A stretch of 64,000 nucleotides of DNA from Diplosphaera chodatii. Lineage: Eukaryota; Chlorophyta; Trebouxiophyceae; Prasiolales; Stichococcaceae. The position numbers and the translations under genes are program-made. Where the stretch lies: contig JAALGY010000054.1 in assembly GCA_032358165.1 (NCBI GenBank), forward strand, positions 744,001-808,000, written 5' to 3'. Below, piece by piece: positions 23,037 to 34,975 of the stretch (position 1 is its first letter; each line of letters opens with the position of its first letter). The notes beneath the pieces were generated by a model. That model saw nothing but the letters and a program-made list of their open reading frames with translations, did not search any database and was not told the origin of the DNA.

Positions 23037-26000
23037 ATGCCGCAGTCGCCCAACAAGGCCATCAGCCGCAGACCATTTGACGTGGAGACCGGCGCGCCCC
23101 ACGTGGGCTGCGCCGACTCATGCAGCAGCCTGGACGACTTCCCGAAGGCGCCAGGCAGCATCGGGGGCAGCGACGTAGGCTCCCCAACTTGGGACACGCC
23201 ACGAAGCATTCTCAGGTGTTTGCAGCGAACGAGCACTGCAGACTCAGGAAGTCCTTGATTCCATGCTGCAAGATCCGATTGTCCATGTGATTACACAATG
23301 GATCATGATGGATGCGCGTCACATACATGATCAGTAACCACGAAGCTGCAATGTGCCCTTGAATTGCTGTCTGCAGCTGCAAGCACGGCGGCCTCGCCAG
23401 CATGAACGGGGCCCTGGGCAGTGGCAAGCTGGACGTGCTTGAGGAGCACGCACTGGATGGTCATGACGGCAGGGAGCCGCTTTCCAGCGGCTGGAAGCTC
23501 AAGTGTGGGCGAGGCGCCTCATCGGTGGCAGCAGTCTGCTTCCTCCTGACGCTTGGCTCCTTCGTCGTGCCCAAGTCGGGCCACGGCCTGGGCAGCATGG
23601 TCTCGGTAAGCATGTACACGAAGTGGGACTGCAACAACGGTGACACTACCCCTGCTAGGAATTGTTGGCGGATCGTGAGTGCAGCGCCACAGGGCATGTC
23701 TGTGTTTGGGTGTAGTCGCCAATGGCGGTGCTCGTTCATGCAGGTGGGTGACCTTCGCAGCAAGGCAAGGCAGAGCTTTGCCCGTCCATCAGCTGGGCCA
23801 GCACAGCAGTCAGAGGCAGCCATCTCCACCAAGGTGCAACAGCGGCGGTGCCTGCGGCAGCAGCTGCCAGAGACCAACAGCACCGAGCAGGTCAGGCGGC
23901 ACAGCAGCAATGCTGATGAAACCTGACAGTGCCCGTTGTGTGGGTGATACAGGTCCGACCTCGCAGGTATGCAGGGCATGAACTAAGGCTGATACAGTCT
24001 TCGTTGTGTACCTGCAGGCGCACATCAAGGGGATTGATGAGGAGTATGTCATGGAGCAGCCGCAGCAGCGGGGGCAGTGGCTGGTGTCAGCTCGCCTCGA
24101 CGGCGTGATGTCCATTATGACGCCGGTGTACCCAGATGATGAGAACCTGTCACTGCTGCTCAATCAGGTCTGTTCCCCTGCGTGCCTGCTTCGCCTTCCG
24201 CTGCCTCATCATCCCAGCATACCCTATGTCAACGGGCATGGCTTGTGCTGCATCAAGCTGGCTCTTCCAGACTGCCCTGTTGACCACCGCTGCGCCTCGT
24301 TTCCTACAGCTGCGGAGTGCAAACAAGTTCCTCAACATGGACAGCTTCAAGGAGTGGGTGTTTGTGACGCCTGAGGAGCACATCGCGCTGCTAGTGCACT
24401 TCCTGGAGCGGGAAGTCGTGCGCCTGCCCTGCTTGCAGCCCAAAAAGGTGGGCACAATCGGTGCAGACCACCTCACAGCTGCAGTGGCGGTCGCGTGCCG
24501 TCGTTCTGTCTGAACACCTCGTCTAGACCGTGACTGTGGCTGATGCCGCAAGTGCCCTTTTGGACCCTTAGGTGCTGAAATGATGAGAGTCAGTGAGGTC
24601 ACATGGTCAGCCTGATATCCCATACACTTCATATGCAAACGATGGCCGGCCAGCTGGTGCAAGTCAGGGCGGGCTGTCAAACAACCCCAGATCAGACATG
24701 GTGTGACAACCAATGCCTCGATGCTATTCCTGCTGCACAGATGCGGGTGGTGGGTGACGAGGCGTGCGCGCCAGAGCTGCGGCCGGTTGCCCTGGAGGGC
24801 ATTGCTGGCAAGCACTCGCGCAGCGTCAGCGGCTGGATCAAGCAGCAGGTCGTGAAGCTGGCGTGCAGCTTCACAATCCAGGTGCGCCCAGGCATGAAGT
24901 CTCTGCAGTGACGGAACGGCGTCGGTGCGCATGCACATGGTCATGTGCCACATGCCCTGTGCAATGCCTCGCTGCTTTCTCAAATCTTGTGCACATCAGG
25001 GGCATGTGAAATGCACAGCACGACATGACGAGCGTAATCAAAGCACCCCTGTGCACTCTGTGGCACTGCAGACGCCCTACTTCCTGATTACGGACGCCGA
25101 CACGTTCTTCATCCGGGAGCTGGAGGCGCTCACGCTCATGGACCAGCAGGACTGCACACCCGACAGCAGCGTCTGTGACCTGCAGAAGAAGGTGTGGCTC
25201 AATCGTGCAACATAGGGCGCGTCGTCAGGGGGTGCAGGCTGTGTGGCTGAGCCTATTGCGTTGGCACCTGAGGCCTGGCGCAGGGCGCTGCTGCTGCCCT
25301 TGGGTCACACCACCGAGCAGTGGCTCGGCTGGACGCGCAGGTGCAGTTCCGTGCCCGCAATGAGCTGCAGCCGCCGGTTCAGTGGGCGGACCAGCAGGAG
25401 TGGATCAAGCTCAGCGCGCAGGTTCTCAATGTGGGCACCCTGGCCCGCACGCAGCCCCTGCAGTGCTTTTGTAATCCCTTGGTGCCTATCATGCGCTGAG
25501 CTCTTCTGACTTGTCCAGCAACCAGTGCTGCGCCTGCATTGCAACACCCCCCCACCCTGCGCCTGCACCGAAGGTGCTCGTGTCAATGACGCAGATTTCA
25601 GCACCAGAGCACACGCTGCAGACGCCCGGCGTGACGCCGCAGATCCTCAGCCGTGCTGTCATGGACCCGCTGGTGGTGCACCTTGAGGACAAGGTGCATG
25701 ATCAACCGGCCCACTGCCCTATGTGTACACAGCAGGCGGAGTGTAGCTGATGCCAGCACTGAGAGGCTTTCTGACGTCCTGCTTGAGACCTGCCACCAAC
25801 AGGACAGAAACCTACGTCTTGATGCAGAGCATGCTAGCAATGCGCAGGTGTCGCAGCCGGGGGAGACATGGCGAGCATACCTGCTGCGGAAGCAGGCAGA
25901 GCGACTGGCTGATGATGCTACACGCGATCTGCCCTCCTGGACAGTGCGCACAGTGAAAGCTCCACGAGACACTTGACCACGTGCTATTGCAGACCTGCCT

Positions 26001-26724
26001 CCTAGCAACTGCCAGATGCTAACCTATTGATTACCTATGCTAACCTATATACCCAACCTACCTGCAGGAATACGACATCTACTGGGAGTTTGCCCACCAT
26101 GCAAGTGAGGCCGTTCTGTGTCCCAGCATGCCACTGCCATTCTGCGCAGTACTTCAGCAATGTATCAAGTTCAGGTTGCTGAAGTTGAAGGCACATCATC
26201 CCATGTTGCGTCTTGCTACACGTGCAGAGCTGTGGGACAAGCTCCATGTGCACGCCGAGCTGCAGCAGGAAAAGGCCAACTTGTGGACCAAGAAGGAGTG
26301 GCCCACATGGAACCCGTGCAATCAGACAGAGCTGGATCGGCAGAATGGCTACTGGGCGGTGAGGCTTTTTGGCTATTGGTGTCAGTCATTTTAGTACATA
26401 TAATCTTGTGTGAGCAAGTGATCAGGGAGGTGCTTGGTTAATGGAACGCTCCCTGTCCAACATGCAGCTGGTCCACCATCTGCAATCCTCTGAACTTGCC
26501 AGCAGCTGAGCGGGGTGTTGGGCGTACAACCCGTCATGCTTGCTGTGCAGGTTGTGCAGAGCAGGCTGCAGCTTCCGGGAGACCTCATCTGGTGAGCTGC
26601 AGGAGAATATGAAAGGCTCAACAACTTCATGCACACACACTCGTCTCTGTGCTGACGAGCTCATTCTTTGTGGTCATGCAGGGAGCGACTGAAGCCTTGC
26701 ATGGAGGTGAGGGTGCTCGCTTGA
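23037..26724 (+). CDS. Tandem paralogue A: GT-A-like putative glycosyltransferase, type II membrane protein
   Basis: Fourteen exons: 23037-23215, 23377-23605, 23744-23890, 24018-24167, 24310-24447, 24741-24881, 25072-25191, 25341-25430, 25595-25693, 25848-25943, 26068-26104, 26228-26358, 26551-26591, 26682-26724; 546 residues. A cytosolic tail (with ADSCSSLDD) precedes one anchor (SSVAAVCFLLTLGSFVVP). The lumenal part has SIMTPVYPDDENLSLLLNQ, FKEWVFVTPEEH, RVVGDEACAPELRP, GWIKQQVVKLACSF and TPYFLITDADTFF (DxD at 25093-25101), then a C-terminal Trp-rich part (GETWRAYLLR, EYDIYWEF, ANLWTKKEWPTWNPC). The order 'W-x-Q-Q-x-x-K-L ... T-P-Y-x-L-x-x-D-x-D' resembles DUF6492-type putative glycosyltransferases. 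Donor and acceptor are unknown. Confidence 0.82.
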
Positions 26725-28269
26725 CCTTCTGAAATGCCTACGATGATGCCATCACATACATGTCAAGTGACCGGTGAGATCGTATGCACACCTGTGCGCA
26801 TCACGGTCGCAAGGCTGACCTGGCGTGTCACCTGCTGTGCAGCATGGCATCAAGCATGCGGGCAGCGTGCCAGCTGCGCAGGCAGCATGATAGACGTGCC
26901 ACGCAACCTACGCCGTCTTTGCTCGCCATTCAGTGCCGCTGGGCGATCTGTGTGGTCCACCTGCTGCTTTCGATCACGTTTGTATATTGTCGGCATCTTT
27001 GAGTAGGAGAAGATTCGATGGAAGTTCATCAGCCATTGCTGAACTTGGTAGTGTGTGCATGTTGCGCTGTGGCAAGTAAACCTGGGCAAATGCAGCTGCC
27101 GACACATACAGCATTGCAGGTTGCACACCTCCAACGTGTGATCGCACAGCGATCCGCAATGATTGACTTGCAGCCCTGCAGGCAGCCGCTGTGTAGGAGG
27201 ATTGGCCTTGGGGTTGAAGTTGCAGGCAATGACTTCCTGCCTGACCAGTAATCGCCAGGGTTTTGCTCACCATGCTCTCACAGTCCGACATCCTATGCAA
27301 CAGCCGAACACCACACGCGTGCGCGGTGCAAGCTATCCTGAAGCAGCGTCAGAGTGCTGCATCTCCTTGGTCAAGCGGAAGTGGACGCCACTACGTTGCT
27401 GGGGCATCGTGCAGCTTCCGGCGTTGGCCAGAAGTGGGCAGCGGGACGCTTTTGGTCGGCGGCAACATCACAAAGCTGCAGTCCAGCAGGACACAAGGCT
27501 GCGGTATGGCGCCGGAAATGAGCTAAGGGTCCGACGGCGCAGCGGCAGCCATCGTCTGGCCCACGGTGCGCGGCTTTCCGTGCAGCCCGGACCACAGACA
27601 CTGGGTCAAGTCGGCGGCTCACTTGGGTCGTCTGCCAATATGAACATGGGGGCGATGTGCCAGGAGTCGGTTTCAGACGTGGCAGCGTTGCGATCGATCG
27701 CTGGCCGGCCCCCGCCGCGATTTATCATGCTTGCATCCCGCCTGTATCGTGTGCTACCACGCGATCCGGTGCATGACGCGCAGCCAGCTGCCGATACACA
27801 GTGCCGGCAACGTCATCTGTGCTGTTGCAAATGGCTGCGCGGTCCGTAGCGGTGTCTGTACGGGGTGGATGCGGTTGGACGTTGTGGGGCACCATGCCGG
27901 GGTGTTGAAATTTAAAGTAGGTCGGCCGCCCCTAACACACTGCCTTCAGTCGAGTGGAGGCACAACATCTGCTGGGCATGCTGCGGGCGGCCATGCTGCA
28001 CGGCAGTCGACTTCAGGCTGCAGGTCATCCAAACAACACTGACCCTCCTGCATCGGGTGCCAGCCACCCCAAGCGTCGCGCGCCATGCTCATGGTCGCAT
28101 GTTGACTTGAGCATGGCAACTCATTTGCACGCCGGCCGCTGCGTGACCATGCGCGTCCCGTGTGCCAGCATTGAGTGCCGGCGGCAATCAGCTTTGCAGC
28201 TCCACTTTGCATTCAGTCCATAAGCTGCAAGGTCCTGTCCTGACCATCCACCGGTGCCCTCTACAGGAG
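26725..28269. other. 1.5-kb intergenic region between tandem copies A and B
   Basis: A 228-codon open frame on the plus strand (27163-27849) and a shorter minus-strand one overlap here, but neither has a domain, a hydrophobic anchor or resemblance to the flanking transferases. Base composition changes at about 27400-27900 (more GC, CpG-rich). I support no gene; a decayed element cannot be excluded. Confidence 0.45.
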
Positions 28270-31200
28270 ATGGCTGCCAGTCCAAGCACCCCTGAACGGC
28301 TGACGTCCCGCAAGTCAGCGGCTCATGGGGATGTGGAGGCTGCGCTGCGTGACACCAATTGCGCGGACTCCTGCACCAGCTTGGACGACTATGGGCGGCC
28401 CTGCAGCAGCCCGGCACGCAGCGCCGGCAGCGGCAGCGACACCAGCAGCGGGCTTCTGGATTGGCGGAGCGACGACTCGTCGGATGACGGCCAAGAGGTC
28501 AGCTCGCATCCTACCACAAAAGACCGGCAGCCAGATCCGCAGCGGTGACCAGTGGGTACTTGCAGGCATGCTGCTGCAACGACACAGCGTCGAGTGTGTC
28601 GCCATGATACGATGTCGTCACGCATGCAGGCGTCAGTTGGATGGTGCAGCGGCTGCCGCTGCAGCGGAGCGTCCTCGGTCGCACTCATCTGCTTGCTGCT
28701 GACGCTGGGCTCCTTCATAGCGCCCGGCTCGCCACATGGCATCGATGTTTTCGCGAAGACTGCCATCAGGTGAGTCCGCGTGCCTGATAACCTACCTGGT
28801 CTCCATTGCAGCTCACCTTGCCCGTCGGCAGGCAGGGCACAGGTTGATGCACAGTTGCGAGCATGGAACGCCACTGACGCTTTTTGCTGATACTTCTCCC
28901 GCTGACATCGAGCTTGGGTGATGCAGGGGCGTAGCCCACCTCAGACACAGGGTGCAGGAGGCTTCAGAGGATGCATCCTACCAGTCTTCAGCGCTGATTG
29001 CGAAGCTCAAGGGGGAGCGGCACTGCCGCCCGCCACCCAGCTCCCTCCGCGGCAATGTCACCAGGGTGCGTGGGGCAGTCAACTGCACGTACGGTGCGGG
29101 TCGAGTGGAGGCCGCCAAGGTCATGCAGCTGTCGCAAGTGTTTCATGTCTGCCGAAGAGGCTCGCTGTCACAGTGTGGGCTGCAGTGCTTGTCTCATTCA
29201 GGGGCATAACCCTGCGCCATCCTCAGGTGATGGCAGGTGCTGCGCAACACCCGCGACGGGTTCACGGACTGGCTTTCTGTGGTGCAGCTGCACGTGGCTG
29301 GGCTGGGGGACGTGTACAAGATGCAGCAGCCGAGGAAGCGGGCGCAGTGGCTGGTGCAGGCGCGCTTTGACGGGCTGCTGACGCTCATGACGCCCATCTA
29401 CCCCGACAAGGACAACCTGGCGCTGCTGCTGAACCAGGTCAGAGTGCATCGTGAGAGGTTGACAAACGAGATGTACACCCTGCAGTCAGCTTGCAAGTCT
29501 GGGACTGCTCAAGGGGGCAGATCACACTCGAGCACACTGCGCAGCAGTGATGATGTACCCTAAGGAGACTCACCACAGCGTGTGCCAACCTTGCAGCTGC
29601 GGAGCGCGAACCAGTTCCTGAACATGGACAGCGTGAAGGAGTGGGTGTTTGTGACGCCGCGGGACAAGGTGCCACGCCTCGTCAACTTCCTGGAGCAGGA
29701 GCTGGCTGCGCTGCCCTGCGTCCTGGCCCGCAAGGTGCCTGTGCCCTGCAATTGTCCAGCCAGCCAAGTCTCCAGCATTTTCCAGCTCTAGTTCTCAGTC
29801 AACACCTGTCCGTTTGCGTTCCCTGCCCTCGCCCACTTCCCCAGTCTCCACAGCTGTGTGCAGATGCAGTTGTTCGCGAGCTTCTTGCTGATACTCAATG
29901 TAGTCCTTTGGTCAATTTGACCCTCATCAGCGGCGTGGTGCACTGCAGATGCGGGTGGTGGCGGACGAGGCGTGCGTGCCGGAGATGCGGCCGGGGCCGC
30001 TGAAGAAGATCGCGGGCGACATGGCGGGCAACATCGACGGCTGGTACAAGCAGCAGCTCGTGAAGCTGGCCTGCGGGTTCACAGTCACGGTGAGATGCAT
30101 GCGGACGTCATAGGCAGTGCACAGCTTGTGTGACATGGTCCCTGACCTCACAAGGCTTCGATGTTCAACCGGGTCATGCTGCATTGTTTGAGATGACAAT
30201 TGCCAGGCGGGCTTAGGCTGTGGTGTACGCATGTACTGTACTGTGGCACGTACTGTGGCATATTTGGCTCAAGCCTCATGGTGAGCCACACCATGAGACT
30301 CATGCTGTGTGCAGACGCCGTACTACCTGGTGACGGACGCAGACACCTTCTTCCTCAAGGCCTTCGAGGCCCTGGACCTGCTGCACCAGGAGGAGGGCTG
30401 CACCCAGACCAGCGGCGTGTGCGACCTGCAGAAGCAGGTGCGGCCACGCCTCCAAGCGTGTGCAGCACACAGCGTGGTATGTGGTGCAGGCGTGCAACTG
30501 GGGCTACCTGCAGAAGCACTGCAACGCCTGCAACCGCATCAGAGCACCACGCGTTTTGAGTGGCGCTAACTGACTGTACCCTCGCATTGTTGCGTACGCA
30601 GGTACACTTCAGAGCGCGGAATGAGATGCAGAACCAGGCCATTGCGCAGGAGGCCGAGCAGATCGAGTGGATCTCGCGTAGTGCCCGCGTATTGAACGTG
30701 GGTTCCTCTGCCACCGCTTGCATGTTTGCTTGCTATCATGCAGGGACTGTTGCCAGACTTGCCACTGCTCCTCATCCCCCTGTGGAGATCTTAGATGTGG
30801 AACACTACAAGCTGATGCTGAGCAAGGAGCTGTTGTCCTGCAGATCACACTCAACATGCCAAAGGGTGGCATGGATACCATGGGTGTCACACCGCAGGTA
30901 GATAATGCCACATGCTGCGGTCCTGCGCTGCATGCTGGCAGCCTCCATGCAACTTTCTGATTCCAGGCCTGTGCCCTGGCAACCCGCTGCATCCTTCACC
31001 TGCTGCCTCAAATAGGTTGCAGATAGCAGTGTGCTAACTGTGACGACTGTGACACTGATGTACGTCTCACATTTTATGCAGATCATGGCGCGTGGGGTCC
31101 TGGACCGCATGGTGCGCTACATGAACGCCAACGTGGTGGCCAAGGGCGAGTCGTGGCGCGGGTACCTGCTGCGGCTGCACGCGGACCAGCTGCGCTCCCC

Positions 31201-32013
31201 CGAGCGCAAGACGCACGCCGCCTGGACGGTGGGCACCCGCCCATCGGCCCTGTCAGCAGCATGAACCTCACTGTGGTGGATGCATACGCAGAGGGTCAGT
31301 GGCAGTATGCAGCCGCTGGGCTCAGCAGGTCGTCAAAGCTGGCGTGCACAGGCTCTGAGCAGTGTGCGGTGCTGGTGTGCAGGAGTATGACCTGTACTGG
31401 GCATACGCATACCACAAACGTGAGTGCTGCGCCAGATGCAACCACACCAGTGGAGTGTTTTGCTACCCTGTGCTGCACCGCCACGATTGTTGAGAGCAAG
31501 TCTGAATGCTCTCAGGCTCAGCACTTAGTTAGCGAATGAGCGCAAATGTACAATCACTCACCGGACACATGTACAGGGCTCTGGGATCGGTACCATGTGC
31601 ACAGCGTGCTGCAGCGCACAGAGGCCAATCTGTGGTGGAAGGAGCAGTTTGACACGTGGGACCCCTGCGCGGCGTTCGGCACAGAGCAGGACCGCGGCTA
31701 CTGGGCGGTGAGTCACAGTGCTGCAACTTCTGCGTTTTGCTGCACCAGCACTTGGCACGACATGACACTGATGCATGTGTGCAGCTCTGCCCACCAACTC
31801 CAATCCCGATGGCAGGCTTGCAGTGACCTTGCACGTGGAGGTGCTCAGTTGTGCCGTGGTGCTGTGCAGGTGGTGCAAAGCAGGCTCAAGATTGAGCCGC
31901 ACCTCATCTGGGAAAAGTTGAAGCCATGCATGTCCCACTCGCTTGCTGAGATCTCGCGTGACAGCCGCGAGGAAGGCAGTGAGGCTGGCGGCGATGATGG
32001 TGACAATGTATGA
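28270..32013 (+). CDS. Tandem paralogue B: GT-A-like putative glycosyltransferase, type II membrane protein
   Basis: Thirteen exons: 28270-28497, 28630-28769, 28927-29065, 29288-29437, 29597-29734, 29949-30089, 30315-30437, 30602-30697, 30844-30897, 31082-31228, 31383-31419, 31577-31707, 31870-32013; 555 residues. It has the same plan as copy A: Ser/Asp-rich cytosolic tail (CADSCTSLDDY), anchor (SSVALICLLLTLGSFIAP), GERHCRPPP, LTLMTPIYPDKDNLALLLNQ, VKEWVFVTPRDK, VVADEACVPEMRP, WYKQQLVKLACGF, TPYYLVTDADTFF, SWRGYLLRLHADQL, EYDLYWAYAYHKRLWDRYH. The C-terminus ends in an Asp/Glu-rich tail. It differs from A and C in having an extra intron after GVTPQ and lacking the intron before the GESWRGY block. 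The start of exon 4 has an alternative acceptor further upstream. Confidence 0.82.
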
Positions 32014-32447
32014 TCGAGTCAGATCTTCGCATCAGGCAGGGGTCAGGGATCAGTGTTATATGGTGGTGCAGGTGCTAAATGATTTTTGCGCAAGCTTGAT
32101 ATTCTTTCCTTAGGACCCTTGTGCGTACTCTTCATCATCCGACATTGCTTGCACAGTCAACCCTGGCAGTGCGTGATTCTGTGCTGGCTTGGTGGCTCGT
32201 GACTGCCCACATGTCCCGTGCTCAACACCATTCCTGTGTGCGGCCATATCTTGATGATGAAGTGTCCACCACTTGGATTGTTGCTTTTTCAGGCACAGAG
32301 CAGCGTGTGACGGTTGGATTTGACAGCATTTGCAGATCTGTTCAATCAGCTGTGATGAGGGTTAACAGCCCCTCTTCGGCATTCCAGTGCTATCCTTGCC
32401 AACGTTGACCATGGACGCATCATCCAATCTGATCCCCAGCAGCATCC
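32014..32447. other. Convergent 3' region between transferase B and the decarboxylase
   Basis: About 430 bases between two facing stop codons, presumably the two 3' UTRs and polyadenylation sites. No gene is seen. Confidence 0.6.
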
Positions 32448-34118
32448 TCACGTCTTGCTGTGCTTTCTGACCTTGCCAGCCTTGGCGCCATTCTCCTCGA
32501 GCAGGGACTTGTCGTCCGCCTCGCCTGCATGATGAGAAGGGCAAAATCAAGATGAAGGCGTGACTGCCGTCAAGAGACAACAAGGCCACTGGGTCCGGGC
32601 AGGCGTGGCAAGGTGCATCTAACAACAAACATGGGCGATCACCTGCGACAGGTACCAGGGGGGAGACGAACGACGTGAAGCAGATGGACGCCAGTGCGGT
32701 GCCAAAACCTTTCTCCACGTCCCGCACAATGATAGTGAATTTGGGTGGCAGCAGTTCATACTCTTTTTCGTTATACCTGCATGACACAGCAGGTTGTTGT
32801 CATGCCATAGTCTGCAAACTATGTACAGGACATGACCGTCAAGACGACAGGGCGTTCGCAGGTGACAGGATTGTACTGTGGCGACTACCTCCTGTCGAAA
32901 ATATTCTGCAGATCGTTCTGAAGGGTTTCCTTGACCTTCTCCTCCATAGCATGACCTGCAGCATGACATCAAGTGTGTGTGCATGCCCGCCAGCTGTGTT
33001 CTATGCAGCATGCTGCAGTGCAACATAAGCAAGCCGTGGCCTGTACAGTATGAATTAGGCCCACCTTTATATTCGGCTGCATAGCCGCCAATGACGCGCC
33101 CATTGGACCGGTTTCGCACCTGGGCATTTGCCACGCCAGCTGACAGCCTGTCCCCCTGCCAGTCACACGACCCTTTGCTTGAGCTCCTGAGGCCTATGAC
33201 CGGCATATCACCAGACAATCCGGTGCAGCATGCCACGGGGCATGTACCTCGACTCCGTGAATGACGCTCATGATGACTTCCATCACTGCGCCATGGCTGT
33301 AATGTTCCTGTGCCTCTGTTCAAAGAACGTATCTACCGTTACACACTTGCAAACTTCGATGTTAGCATGTTCGAGTGAGCAGACGCAAAAGCCTCCCACA
33401 GACTTGCTGAGCACCGAGAGTCACCGTTTGCAGAAATCTCGTGGCTCTCCGGCGGCATGACCGATGTGTATGTCATGATCTGTGGTTTGGGACAATGTAA
33501 AACTCGGCGGCCCCGGAAGAAGATATTGCACTGCAGGCCTGACTGAATTGCAGCTTATATTACTGGCCGCATGTCATGCATGCATGCATGCACAGCCAAA
33601 CTCACATTGAAATCCTGAATCCCTGCATCCTCGAGCGCCAGGTCATACGACCCTGCAGATATCCGGCAACAACTTGGTAGTGCCGTGATCGTCATGCAGT
33701 CATAAACACTGCGCATTCGCAAATCAGAATCGCCAATGCATGCGGCATGCGCCCAAACATGAGGTATGCGTTTGCCTGTCTCCCAGGGGTCCACGCCACC
33801 GCCCGAGTCAGTCTCGCCGAATCCGTGCGTGATGAAGTAGCTCTTCGGAATGCGGCAGCCTGAGTGACCGACAGACATGTCGCTGATGGTATATCGACAT
33901 TGGGACAAGGAAGATGCCGGCCGATGCGGCAACTGCGCACAAGACGCCGTCGTTACTGTGGAATGTCATCTGCAACCACTGATACCTGTCAACAAGCCGA
34001 TGCCGCCTCCCGGGAGCTGGACAAATGCTGCATTGTCGAAGCCTGCTGCCACCAGGGCATCAGCATCATGCTCCCCATCCCCGGCCTTGCGCTTCTTGCT
34101 GCTGGATTTGGGCGGCAT
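32448..34118 (-). CDS. Pyruvoyl-dependent arginine decarboxylase (PvlArgDC family)
   Basis: Nine exons: 33986-34118, 33776-33859, 33606-33652, 33415-33479, 33248-33296, 33065-33155, 32889-32955, 32643-32776, 32448-32524; 248 residues. The enzyme family cleaves itself to make a pyruvoyl cofactor and decarboxylates arginine to agmatine for polyamine synthesis. Visible blocks are IPKSYFITHGFGETDSGGG, GSYDLALEDAGIQDFN, IMTYTSVMPPESHEI, HGAVMEVIMS, GDRLSAGVANAQVR, VIGGYAAEYKGHAMEEKVKE and FGTALASICFTSFVSPL. The self-cleavage site should be Thr93-Ser94 (Ser codon 33462-33464), the Thr-Ser form known from chlamydial AaxB. A Lys/Ser-rich N-terminus (PPKSSSKKRKAGDG) and a basic C-terminus extend the core. 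Intron 2 appears to start with GC. Land plants use an unrelated PLP enzyme for this step. The acceptor of exon 6 is the least certain. Confidence 0.86.
33575..33592. repeat. TGCA tetranucleotide run in an intron
   Basis: A short run of CATG/TGCA units inside intron 3 of the decarboxylase gene. TGCATG words are frequent throughout the introns of this window. Confidence 0.7.
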
Positions 34119-34975
34119 TATACGGCTGTGTTATTGTCAGATAAAGTTCACACAAGCGTGGCGCACAACAACGATTGTCTCGTGCGCTGCACTGTGAAGC
34201 ACGCTGGGACGGGCCGAGATGACTTTCGGGCGCAGTGACGTTTCCGTGTCTTGTTGTTACCGGTGTGCATGTACTACTGTGGATGCTTGCAACCTGACGC
34301 TATGCTGATTGACACAAAGTCACCCCGTTGTAACTGCTTTGTGACTGCGGTCCAGTGCAGCGGTGCCAGAGTGGCTTGAGCTGGCATCTGCATACATATC
34401 AGCATGCAGCAGAGCATTGCTTAGATGCTGAACCACGAAGCTGGCTTGCAAAAGGCTTCTGCTGACGCACTCGCTCTGCCCGTGTGCACAAAGCTCTGGC
34501 AACAGCCAGCAAGTCTGGTGCAAGCCATTCTGTTGCTCAGCCACATGCATAAGCTCTAACTGCCGCAGCTCTGGTCGAGCCGCGCGACCATTTACATGAT
34601 ATTTGAGCATCGTTGGATTGGCTCAACGTTGTCCCGCGGCCTGATCTGTGGTTGCCACCCTTAAATTTGTGATGACATATGGGGACGCAGCCACACAGTC
34701 ATGCAGCCCATGTGAGCACAGTGTAATCGGCTGCAACAGCTCATGGTCTCGTCAAGCGTCTCATATGGAATTCTGCGATTCACAGCCGGTGATCCGCAGG
34801 CAATAATGTCACAACTGTACTTGCCAGACCGGACCAGCATAGACGGTATGAAGGCTGCTGCCTGACACTCAGGTGAGTCTCCAGCAGCGCTGCACTACTG
34901 AGCCTGACCGTTGACCAATTGGCGTGATCACAATTACACACGTCAGTTGTGCGTGCAGGAGTGCATCTAGGCAGC
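34119..34975. promoter_or_regulatory. Divergent promoter region, decarboxylase / transferase C
   Basis: About 860 bases between two divergent start codons, which must hold both promoters and 5' UTRs. I see no clear core promoter motif. Short open frames carry no domain. Confidence 0.4.

Noticed and set aside
26010..26067. Degenerate TAACCTAT repeats near the end of an intron in transferase A
   Set aside because: Only a few imperfect copies; they resemble telomere-like words but are too short to be an interstitial telomere and fit a pyrimidine-rich intron end.
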